Shown here piece by piece: positions 8,561 through 14,104 of a DNA stretch of 14,104 bases. Both the position numbers and the translations under genes were made by a program. The notes under the pieces are model-generated. The model was not told where the DNA came from and did no database searches. It saw only the letters and a program-made list of their open reading frames with translations. Within the stretch, counting starts at the first letter, position 1. Every line of letters begins with the position of its first letter. This DNA comes from an uncultured Oscillibacter sp. (GTDB taxonomy: Bacteria; Bacillota; Clostridia; Oscillospirales; Oscillospiraceae), in the NCBI GenBank assembly GCA_905233795.1, contig CAJOFP010000001.1, positions 1 through 14,104 of the forward strand, written 5' to 3'.

Positions 8561-9684
8561 TAAAACGCCCCCTTTTGTACGGTTATTATGACAGGTTCGC
8601 CGCCCGCCGGAGCGTAAATATTTTCCGCGTCCGGCTCCATCGCCCGGATCGCCGCTTCCTCACTGGCAATATATACCCGGTCTTTTTTCTCTCCCGTCAC
8701 CATGCTTCTTAATTTTAATCTGTCATTCAAAGCCATTAATCCGCCGGTAAAGCCCAATATAATCGAAAACGGCCCTGTAATTAATAAACCGGAAAAAACG
8801 GTTCTTAAATATTTCAATTCCCGCCGTTCCGTTTCCGGTTTGCGTTCGATTGCGGACCAGAACGGCGCGGCGATGACAGACGCCGTTTCTTTTAACGTCA
8901 GTCCCTGTTTGCGGATTAAATAATCAGCGATATAAGCGATTACTTCCGTATCGGTCTGAAGCGTACAGCGATAACCGAACATTTCAATAAAACGCCGGTT
9001 CGCGTCATAAGAAGAAATCTCGCCGTTATGGACGACTGTCCGGTCCAGAAGCGCGAACGGATGCGCCCCTCCCCACCAGCCCGGCGTATTTGTCGGATAA
9101 CGCCCGTGAGCGGTCCATGAATACGCCTGATATTCTTCCAGACGGTAAAATACGCCTATATCTTCAGGATAGCCGACGGCTTTGAATACGCCCATATTTT
9201 TTCCGCTGGAAAATACATAAGCCCCGTCAAAACGCGTATTAATCCGCATGACGACGCGGGCGACAAATTCATTTTCGTCCACCTGCATACTCGCCAATAC
9301 GGATCGCAAAGGCGTCACGAAATAACGCCAGATCAACGGCTCGTCCGTAATCGCCGGGAGTTTTCTGGTGGGAATCGTTTCCGAGCGCACAATTTCCAGC
9401 GCGGAGCGCAAATAAATCTCACATTCCGTCCGGATTTGATCATTATCATAAAAAATATGCAGAGCGAAAAAATCCCGGTATTCCGGATAGATGCCGTATC
9501 CGGCGAAACCGCCGCCCAATCCGTTGGAGCGTTCGCGCATGGGCCGCATGGCTTTTATAATATCATTGCCGCTCATACGTTCCCCGGATTTTGAAATCAC
9601 GGCGGCGATAGCGCACCCGGACGGTATTCTGATTTCCCCCTCACGCGGCGGCGTGCGGCTTGTCCGCTGTTCCGATGGATTCAT
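8560..9684 (-). CDS. Class II glutamine amidotransferase subunit of split glutamate synthase
   Basis: Protein of 374 aa that would hydrolyse glutamine and pass ammonia to the FMN subunit. The Ntn-type nucleophile is C24 in IPSGCAIAAVIS, so a 23-residue propeptide would have to be removed. Further amidotransferase marks are RSNGLGGGFAGYGIYP, TNTPGWWGGAHPF, VVHNGEISSYDANRRF and the TDTEVIAY segment. The ATG at 9684 has GAGGGG a few bases upstream; longer in-frame readings to 9702 or 9771 lack a ribosome site and would add a low-complexity hydrophobic leader. It is the first gene of the minus-strand operon, behind the promoter and attenuator at 9760-9857. The same fold is used by the N-methylglutamate synthase subunit MgsA and by GlxB, so the exact product depends on its partners. 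Confidence 0.92.
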   Translation of the reverse strand: MNPSEQRTSRTPPREGEIRIPSGCAIAAVISKSGERMSGNDIIKAMRPMRERSNGLGGGFAGYGIYPEYRDFFALHIFYDNDQIRTECEIYLRSALEIVRSETIPTRKLPAITDEPLIWRYFVTPLRSVLASMQVDENEFVARVVMRINTRFDGAYVFSSGKNMGVFKAVGYPEDIGVFYRLEEYQAYSWTAHGRYPTNTPGWWGGAHPFALLDRTVVHNGEISSYDANRRFIEMFGYRCTLQTDTEVIAYIADYLIRKQGLTLKETASVIAAPFWSAIERKPETERRELKYLRTVFSGLLITGPFSIILGFTGGLMALNDRLKLRSMVTGEKKDRVYIASEEAAIRAMEPDAENIYAPAGGEPVIITVQKGAF

Positions 9685-9759
9685 GATTTCCCCTCTTTCC
9701 ATTGATCGTCCGATAAAAATAAACTGAAAACATAAAAATATAAAATAAATATAAAATAT

Positions 9760-9817
9760 AAAAAAAGACAAAGGCTCTCCGGCGGAGCGTATCGCTTCGC
9801 CAAAGGACGCCTTTGTC
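9760..9817 (-). terminator. Leader (attenuator) terminator of the minus-strand operon
   Basis: On the minus strand the arms GACAAAGGC (9809-9817) and GCCTTTGTC (9767-9775) are perfectly complementary over 9 bp. Between them lies an inner stem (GGCG/CGCC extended by AGCG/CGCT around a short loop). The 3' arm is followed at once by seven T (9760-9766 on the complement). It lies between the promoter and the first gene, so it can only be a leader attenuator. Its 5' arm contains the whole loop and the 3'-proximal half of the competing hexaloop hairpin at 9803-9820, so the two structures exclude each other. Confidence 0.9.
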
Positions 9818-9820
9818 CTT
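9803..9820 (-). promoter_or_regulatory. Candidate ANTAR-target hexaloop hairpin, minus-strand leader
   Basis: On the minus strand AAGGAC and GTCCTT form a perfect 6-bp stem around the six-base loop AAAGGC (9809-9814). Loop position 1 is A and position 4 is G, the two bases conserved in ANTAR RNA targets. The hairpin begins one to three bases after the predicted transcription start and overlaps the terminator's 5' arm, so protein binding here should allow read-through into the glutamate synthase operon. No second A-x-x-G-x-x hairpin is seen upstream of it in the transcript. Confidence 0.8.
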
Positions 9821-9828
9821 GCTTTTTA

Positions 9829-9857
9829 AATATACTCACCGGAGATATTTCTGTCAA
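9829..9857 (-). promoter_or_regulatory. Sigma-A promoter of the minus-strand operon
   Basis: Minus-strand -35 TTGACA (9852-9857) is a consensus match, followed after exactly 17 bases by TATATT (9829-9834). The start of transcription should fall near 9821-9823, immediately before the hexaloop hairpin. The downstream untranslated leader is about 140 bases; between the terminator and the first gene (9685-9759) it is extremely AT-rich with no other recognisable feature. Confidence 0.85.
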
Positions 9858-9915
9858 ATCCCATTTTTCACAAAATCTGAGCGTAAGAAATCAAATATTT
9901 TGTTTATTTTGTATG

Positions 9916-9945
9916 TTGACGTTTTATCATACGCCGTGTTATGAT
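9916..9945 (+). promoter_or_regulatory. Sigma-A promoter of the glutamine synthetase III transcript
   Basis: TTGACG (9916-9921) and TATGAT (9940-9945) are separated by 18 bases. The predicted start is near 9951-9953, five to seven bases before the hexaloop hairpin. The promoter is back to back with the minus-strand promoter, about 58 bases separating the two -35 boxes. Confidence 0.8.
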
Positions 9946-9955
9946 ACGCCGCGTT
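9925..9955 (+). repeat. Inverted and direct repeats over the -10 box
   Basis: TATCATA (9925-9931) and TATGATA (9940-9946) form a 7-bp inverted repeat, the right half of which contains the -10 box. In addition ATACGCCGTGTT (9929-9940) recurs as ATACGCCGCGTT (9944-9955), 11 of 12 bases matching, at a 15-base spacing. The placement over the promoter would suit an operator for a DNA-binding regulator. No regulator is identified, and AT-rich half sites can arise by chance. Confidence 0.4.
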
Positions 9956-9957
9956 GA

Positions 9958-9973
9958 GAGACAATGGCGTCTC
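9958..9973 (+). promoter_or_regulatory. Candidate ANTAR-target hexaloop hairpin, glutamine synthetase III leader
   Basis: GAGAC (9958-9962) and GTCTC (9969-9973) form a perfect 5-bp stem around the six-base loop AATGGC (9963-9968), with A at loop position 1 and G at position 4. The core closely matches the minus-strand hairpin (both read GACAA-A/T-GGCGTC). The entire 5' arm and loop are also the 5' arm of the terminator at 9958-10020, so only one structure can form. A second hairpin just downstream (stem GGGTGTG/CATACCC) also has a six-base loop, TTGCTG, but lacks the A/G pattern. Confidence 0.82.
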
Positions 9974-10020
9974 CGGGTGTGTTGCTGCATACCCACGGAG
10001 GAGCCATTGTCTCTTTTTTT
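9958..10020 (+). terminator. Leader (attenuator) terminator before glutamine synthetase III
   Basis: GAGACAATGGC (9958-9968) pairs perfectly over 11 bp with GCCATTGTCTC (10003-10013), which runs directly into a T tract (10014-10020). An inner stem CTCCG/CGGAG plus GGTGTG/CATACC fills the space between the arms. It lies downstream of the promoter and about 40 bases upstream of the gene, so it is a conditional attenuator, not the end of another gene. Confidence 0.92.
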
Positions 10021-10061
10021 GCGTTTTTCGCGTTTAAATATCAGGAAAGAAGGGCTTGATT

Positions 10062-12152
10062 ATGACAGTACCGGAATATTTCGCCAGTAAAGTATTTGAC
10101 GACAGAGTAATGAAAGCGCGGCTTCCGGCGAATGTGTATCATTCTTTGAAACAGACCATCGAAAACGGGACGGAACTGGATTTGTCCGTCGCTAACGCTG
10201 TAGCGTCCGCCATGTGTACATGGGCCGTTGAGAACGGCGCGACGCATTTTACGCACTGGTTCCAGCCGTTGACCGGCACGACAGCCGAAAAACATGACGG
10301 TTTTATCTCCCCCGCGCCGGACGGCGGAATTATTATGGAATTTTCCGGCAAAGAATTGATTAAAGGCGAACCGGACGCGTCATCGTTTCCGTCAGGCGGA
10401 CTGCGCGCTACATTTGAGGCGCGGGGTTATACGGCTTGGGACCCCACCAGTTACGCCTTTATCAAAGACAAAACGCTTTGTATTCCCACGGCGTTCTGTT
10501 CTTATGGCGGGGAAGCGCTGGATAAGAAAACGCCGCTTTTGCGGAGTATGGAGGCGTTAAATAAACAGGCGTTGCGGATTTTAAAAGTATTCGGCGGTCC
10601 GGACGTGAAGCGCGTCACAAGTTCTGTGGGACCGGAACAGGAATATTTCCTGATTGACCGGGATTTATGGAAAAAACGCCGGGATCTGGTATACACGGGT
10701 CGGACTTTATTCGGCGCGGCGCCGCCCAAGGGACAGGAACTGGAAGATCATTATTTCGGCGTAATTAAACCCCGCGTACAGGCCTATATGAATGATCTGA
10801 ACGAGGAATTATGGAAACTGGGAATTTTGGCCAAGACGGAACACAATGAAGTCGCCCCGGCGCAGCATGAACTCGCGCCGATTTATTCCACAACCAATGT
10901 CGCCACGGATCACAATCAACTTACGATGGAAATTATGAAAAAAGTAGCGGCGAAACACGGATTGGTTTGTTTATTACACGAAAAACCGTTTGCCGGCGTC
11001 AACGGAAGCGGCAAGCATAACAACTGGTCCATTTCCACGGATACAGGCGTAAATCTTCTTTCTCCCGGCGAAACGCCCTATGAAAACGCGCAGTTTTTAT
11101 TATTTTTAGTGGCGGTCGTACAGGCCGTGGACGAATATCAGGATTTATTGCGTTTATCCGTCGCCACAGCCGGAAACGATCACAGATTGGGCGCGAATGA
11201 GGCTCCGCCCGCTGTAATTTCTATCTTTCTGGGCGATGAATTGACCGCCGTTTTAGACGCGATTGAAACGGACAGTCCATATAACGGGACGGAAAAAATG
11301 AAATTAAAATTGGGCGTGGATGTCCTGCCCCGTTTTACACGCGATACCACAGATCGTAACCGGACATCCCCGTTCGCTTTTACGGGTAATAAATTTGAAT
11401 TCCGCATGGTGGGTTCCGGGGATTCCATCGCCTGCGCGAATATTATGCTGAATTCATCCGTCGCGGAAATTCTGCGCCGTATGGCGGATATATTAGAAAA
11501 CGCGGATAATTTTGACGAAACCCTGCATAATCTTATCAAAAACACGATTTCCGCCCACAAGCGCGTTATTTTCAACGGCAACGGATACGATGACGCGTGG
11601 ATCGTCGAAGCTGTCGAACGGCGCGGTCTGATGAATCTGAGAACGACGCCGGAAGCGTTGTCCCGTCTGCTGGACAAGAAAAATATGGATATGCTGATCT
11701 CTCACGGCGTTTTTACGGAAGCGGAACTGCGTTCCAGATATGAAATCCAATTGGAAAATTATTGCAAGAGCGTTCGGATTGAAGCCTTGACGATGATAGA
11801 TATAGCCCGGAAAGAGATTATCCCGGCGGTGGAAAATTATATTTCCTCTCTTGCGTCCGGAATCGCCGCGAAGAAAGCCGCCGCGCCGGAATTGGCTTGT
11901 AATTATGAAATCCGGCGCGTTCGGAAACTCTCTTCCCTGACGGATATTATGGATGACGGCGCGGAAGATTTGTCGTCCGCCGCCGCGCATTTGGACACGA
12001 TTCAGGATATTACGGAACAGGGCGGCGAAATTATCAACGGCATTCTGCCGAAAATGGCGCGTTTACGCGCCGCCTGTGACGAGGCGGAAACGCTTACGCC
12101 TGTCGATTTCTGGCCGTTCCCGACTTACGGCGATTTGTTATTCAGCGTGTGA
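10062..12152 (+). CDS. glnN: Glutamine synthetase type III
   Basis: Large glutamine synthetase of 696 aa, within the usual GSIII range (about 690-730), which forms glutamine from glutamate, ammonia and ATP in the cytosol. Residues 1-180 form the GSIII-specific N-terminal region, with [20 protein letters not shown] near 109-128. The catalytic core shows [11 protein letters not shown] (189-199), [18 protein letters not shown] (258-275), [12 protein letters not shown] (312-323), [18 protein letters not shown] and [19 protein letters not shown]. The metal-site glutamates look intact, unlike those of the type I paralogue in the opposite operon. ATG 10062 is preferred to an in-frame TTG two codons earlier because AAGGG lies 7 bases upstream and GSIII proteins begin near here. 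It is transcribed alone or with asnB from the attenuated promoter at 9916. It is probably the main ammonia-assimilating enzyme. Confidence 0.96.
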   Translation: MTVPEYFASKVFDDRVMKARLPANVYHSLKQTIENGTELDLSVANAVASAMCTWAVENGATHFTHWFQPLTGTTAEKHDGFISPAPDGGIIMEFSGKELIKGEPDASSFPSGGLRATFEARGYTAWDPTSYAFIKDKTLCIPTAFCSYGGEALDKKTPLLRSMEALNKQALRILKVFGGPDVKRVTSSVGPEQEYFLIDRDLWKKRRDLVYTGRTLFGAAPPKGQELEDHYFGVIKPRVQAYMNDLNEELWKLGILAKTEHNEVAPAQHELAPIYSTTNVATDHNQLTMEIMKKVAAKHGLVCLLHEKPFAGVNGSGKHNNWSISTDTGVNLLSPGETPYENAQFLLFLVAVVQAVDEYQDLLRLSVATAGNDHRLGANEAPPAVISIFLGDELTAVLDAIETDSPYNGTEKMKLKLGVDVLPRFTRDTTDRNRTSPFAFTGNKFEFRMVGSGDSIACANIMLNSSVAEILRRMADILENADNFDETLHNLIKNTISAHKRVIFNGNGYDDAWIVEAVERRGLMNLRTTPEALSRLLDKKNMDMLISHGVFTEAELRSRYEIQLENYCKSVRIEALTMIDIARKEIIPAVENYISSLASGIAAKKAAAPELACNYEIRRVRKLSSLTDIMDDGAEDLSSAAAHLDTIQDITEQGGEIINGILPKMARLRAACDEAETLTPVDFWPFPTYGDLLFSV

Positions 12153-12160
12153 AAAATAAT

Positions 12161-12181
12161 CCGTCCTTTTTCAGGGGACGG
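12161..12181. terminator. Weak hairpin after glutamine synthetase III
   Basis: CCGTCC (12161-12166) and GGACGG (12176-12181) form a 6-bp stem with a 9-base loop. On the plus strand it is followed by seven A rather than T, so it is a poor plus-strand terminator; the minus-strand reading has an imperfect T stretch but no gene that would need it. Some read-through from glnN into asnB is therefore likely. No clear promoter was found in 12183-12362. Confidence 0.4.
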
Positions 12182-12274
12182 AAAAAAATGGTGAGGATGG
12201 ATACGACGCTCTTCAGGATGTGAGTTAAGCGATAACCGGCGGAATGAGAGAAGAATAGTAAAAAGATAACTTGC

Positions 12275-12319
12275 GGGACGCCGCATCCGGAAGCGTATCC
12301 GGAAGAAGCGCGGCGTCCC
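12275..12319 (+). other. Long 5'-UTR hairpin with A-x-x-G-x-x hexaloop before asnB
   Basis: GGGACGCCGC (12275-12284) pairs perfectly over 10 bp with GCGGCGTCCC (12310-12319). Inside it TCCGGA (12286-12291) and TCCGGA (12298-12303) form a 6-bp stem closing the six-base loop AGCGTA (12292-12297), again with A at position 1 and G at position 4. No T tract follows, so it is not a terminator. It lies about 40 bases before the asnB start and could be a translation or stability element or a further ANTAR binding site. TCCGG words are common throughout this window, so part of the fit may be chance. Confidence 0.55.
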
Positions 12320-12362
12320 CGCGCGGAAATCAAAACGAATCAAAACCGAGGTGAAAGTAACA

Positions 12363-13946
12363 ATGTGCGCGATTATGGGGTTTACAGGACAAATTTTAGA
12401 TGAGAAAGATATAAAAATTTATTTTAATCGAACCAAATCGAGGGGACCGGATATGTCCCGCGTGGAACGGGCCGGAAACGGCTGTCTGTGTTTCCATCGT
12501 CTGGCGATTATGGGTTTGGACGAAACGGGAATGCAGCCTTTTTGTTTGGATAAAAATATGTGCGTATGCAATGGGGAATTGTACGGCTTTCGCGTATTAA
12601 AAAAGAAATTGGAAAGTATGGGATATAAATTCCAAAGCGGTTCGGACTGCGAATTATTATTGCCGTTATATCGGGAATACGGAACGGAAATGTTCTCCAT
12701 GCTGGACGCGGAATTCGCTATGATTTTATATGACGGCGAACGGGATATATTTTTGGCGGCGCGGGATCCGATTGGCATTCGACCCTTATTTTACGGTTAC
12801 ACGCCGGACGGCGGTATTGTATTTGCCAGCGAGGCGAAAAATCTGACGGGACTATGCGCCGAAATCATGCCGTTTCCTCCGGGATATTATTATCAGGACG
12901 GACAGTTTGTCCGTTTTGCCAATATAACGGCGGTGGAAAAATATACGGGCGGCGATTTGGAAACAATATGCGGCAATATCCGGGAAAAGCTGATCGCCGG
13001 AATTAAAAAGCGTCTGGACGCCGACGCGCCGCTGGGATTTCTTCTCTCCGGCGGACTGGACAGCAGTCTGGTTTGCGCAATTTCGGCGCGGATTCTGAAA
13101 AAGCCGATTCGCACATTCGCCATTGGCATGGATACGGACGCGATTGATCTGAAATACGCCCGCGAGACGGCGGAATACATCGGCGCGGAGCATATGGAAG
13201 TTTACATGACCCGTGAGCAAGTTCTTGATAGTCTGGAAACTGTGATCGCTATGCTTGGAACGTGGGATATTACTACAATCCGGGCGAGTATAGGCATGTA
13301 TTTATGCTGCAAAGCGATTCATGAGAGGACAAATATCCGAGTGTTGCTTACGGGGGAAATCAGCGACGAATTATTCGGATATAAATATACGGATTTTGCC
13401 CCCTCTCCGGAAGATTTTCAAACGGAAGCGAAAAAACGGGTGGACGAATTATATATGTATGATGTTCTCCGCGCTGATCGGTGTATCTCCGTCAACTCTC
13501 TGGAAGCGCGGGTTCCTTTCGGCGATCTGGATTTTGTAAAATACGTCATGTCTATTCATCCGGCTTTGAAAGTCAATCGGTACGGCATAGGAAAGTATCT
13601 TTTGCGCCATGCTTTTGAAAAAGATCGTCTTTTGCCTGATTCTATCCTCTGGCGTCAAAAGGCGGCGTTTTCCGACGCTGTGGGACATTCTATGGTGAAC
13701 GATCTGAAAGCATACGCGGAAACGCGCTATACGGACGCGGAATTTGAAAAAAGGCGTCGGCAATACAACTTCGCCATGCCTTTTACAAAAGAAAGTTTAT
13801 TATACCGTGAGATTTTTGAAAAATATTATCCCGGTCAGGCGCGGATGATCCGGGATTTCTGGATGCCGAATCGAACATGGAAAGGCTGTGACGTGGACGA
13901 TCCGTCCGCCCGCGTACTGTCCAATTACGGAGCCAGCGGCGCGTAA
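12363..13946 (+). CDS. asnB: Asparagine synthetase (glutamine-hydrolysing)
   Basis: Cytosolic enzyme of 527 aa that makes asparagine from aspartate, ATP and glutamine. The class II amidotransferase domain starts with the nucleophile C2 directly after the initiator Met (MCAIMGF), with RGPD at 27-30, HRLAIM near 45-50 and NGE at 70-72. The synthetase domain has the ATP pyrophosphatase motif LLSGGLDSS (227-235), then LLTGEISDELFGY and SLEARVPFGDLDFV. The start must be ATG 12363 because the Cys has to be residue 2 of the unprocessed chain; an in-frame GTG at 12351 would add four residues and is in fact part of the ribosome site GAGGTG. It lies 210 bases behind glutamine synthetase III, possibly as a second gene of that transcript. 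Confidence 0.95.
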   Translation: MCAIMGFTGQILDEKDIKIYFNRTKSRGPDMSRVERAGNGCLCFHRLAIMGLDETGMQPFCLDKNMCVCNGELYGFRVLKKKLESMGYKFQSGSDCELLLPLYREYGTEMFSMLDAEFAMILYDGERDIFLAARDPIGIRPLFYGYTPDGGIVFASEAKNLTGLCAEIMPFPPGYYYQDGQFVRFANITAVEKYTGGDLETICGNIREKLIAGIKKRLDADAPLGFLLSGGLDSSLVCAISARILKKPIRTFAIGMDTDAIDLKYARETAEYIGAEHMEVYMTREQVLDSLETVIAMLGTWDITTIRASIGMYLCCKAIHERTNIRVLLTGEISDELFGYKYTDFAPSPEDFQTEAKKRVDELYMYDVLRADRCISVNSLEARVPFGDLDFVKYVMSIHPALKVNRYGIGKYLLRHAFEKDRLLPDSILWRQKAAFSDAVGHSMVNDLKAYAETRYTDAEFEKRRRQYNFAMPFTKESLLYREIFEKYYPGQARMIRDFWMPNRTWKGCDVDDPSARVLSNYGASGA

Positions 13947-13958
13947 TTCGCGCCGCTG
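13934..13958 (+). terminator. Hairpin overlapping the asnB stop codon
   Basis: CAGCGGCGCG (13934-13943) pairs perfectly over 10 bp with CGCGCCGCTG (13949-13958). The five-base loop TAATT begins with the asnB stop codon. Only a broken T stretch follows (ATCTAAATCATTT), so termination may be incomplete. Confidence 0.55.
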
Positions 13959-14011
13959 ATCTAAATCATTTCCGTTGGTATAATAAGCATGAAAAATAAG
14001 AAAACTACCCC

Positions 14012-14040
14012 TTGACAAAACACGTCCTGCGGTGTAGAAT
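14012..14040 (+). promoter_or_regulatory. Strong sigma-A promoter near the window end
   Basis: Consensus TTGACA (14012-14017) and TAGAAT (14035-14040) are separated by exactly 17 bases. Transcription should start near 14046-14048 and run out of the window. No coding sequence is seen behind it within the window. Confidence 0.8.
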
Positions 14041-14063
14041 CGAGGACATAGCCATCCGGGGCT

Positions 14064-14089
14064 TGCGTTTCTTTGACAACCAAAACGCA
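14064..14089 (+). other. Leader hairpin with boxA-like sequence
   Basis: TGCGTTT (14064-14070) pairs with AAACGCA (14083-14089). The 12-base loop begins CTTTGACAAC, and the stretch TTTCTTTGACAAC (14068-14080) resembles the boxA antitermination element found in rRNA leaders (E. coli TGCTCTTTAACAA). Together with the strong promoter this could be the start of an rRNA operon, but the mature RNA lies outside the window. A leader of another structured or regulated transcript is equally possible. Confidence 0.35.
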
Positions 14090-14104
14090 CGGATTTAAGC
14101 CAGA

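Noticed and set aside
9685..9771. Longer start for the amidotransferase with a hydrophobic leader (MSFFIFYIYFIFLCF...)
   Set aside because: The stretch is the AT-rich untranslated leader directly behind the attenuator terminator; no ribosome site precedes it, whereas ATG 9684 has one. A signal peptide would also make no sense for this cytosolic enzyme.
11180..11990. Two 165-aa minus-strand reading frames inside glutamine synthetase III
   Set aside because: Both overlap conserved catalytic-domain sequence of GSIII and show no domain or start signal.
13976..14015. Extended -10 box (TGGTATAAT) and a nine-codon-scale open frame MKNKKTTP
   Set aside because: There is no -35 match and no ribosome site, and the tiny frame ends inside the -35 box of the stronger promoter.
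1..14104. CRISPR array, tRNA gene or insertion sequence
   Set aside because: No regularly spaced repeats, cloverleaf-like sequence or transposase coding region was seen on either strand.

Overview
The window reads as a low-to-middle GC Firmicute chromosome, most likely an anaerobic Clostridia member of the Oscillospirales/Ruminococcaceae kind. This rests on gene content: a type III glutamine synthetase, a glutamate synthase split into three polypeptides, LL-diaminopimelate aminotransferase (DapL), an ANTAR antiterminator with a degenerate receiver, and a Firmicute-type MobP-like relaxase. Shine-Dalgarno sites are strong (GGGGAG, AAGGGGG) and promoters are classical sigma-A type. No organism name can be fixed from the sequence alone.

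Layout. 23-1423 (+) is a relaxase, probably the edge of a mobilizable element. 1424-1550 lies between convergent genes and holds a 42-bp near-perfect palindrome. 1551-9684 (-) looks like one seven-gene operon. Read in the direction of transcription it is: class II glutamine amidotransferase subunit, FMN/Fe-S glutamate synthase subunit, GXGXG subunit, a variant type I glutamine synthetase, CTP synthase (pyrG), an ANTAR regulator and dapL. 9685-10061 is a divergent control region. 10062-12152 (+) is glutamine synthetase III, 12363-13946 (+) is an asparagine synthetase (asnB), and 13947-14104 holds a terminator-like hairpin and then a strong promoter for something beyond the window.

How it works together. 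Nearly every metabolic gene here makes or spends glutamine: two glutamine synthetases supply it; glutamate synthase, CTP synthase and asparagine synthetase use its amide nitrogen; dapL uses glutamate as amino donor.

The most notable signal is in the divergent control region. Each of the two opposing promoters is followed at once by a short hairpin with a six-base loop of the form A-x-x-G-x-x (AAUGGC on the + side, AAAGGC on the - side). Each hairpin is mutually exclusive with a perfect intrinsic terminator whose 5' arm contains that same loop. This is the layout expected of RNA targets for ANTAR antiterminators, and an ANTAR protein is encoded in the minus-strand operon. I infer that it releases attenuation of both divergent nitrogen operons, including its own. 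Unlike the published two-hairpin ANTAR target, the transcripts appear to leave no room for an upstream hairpin.
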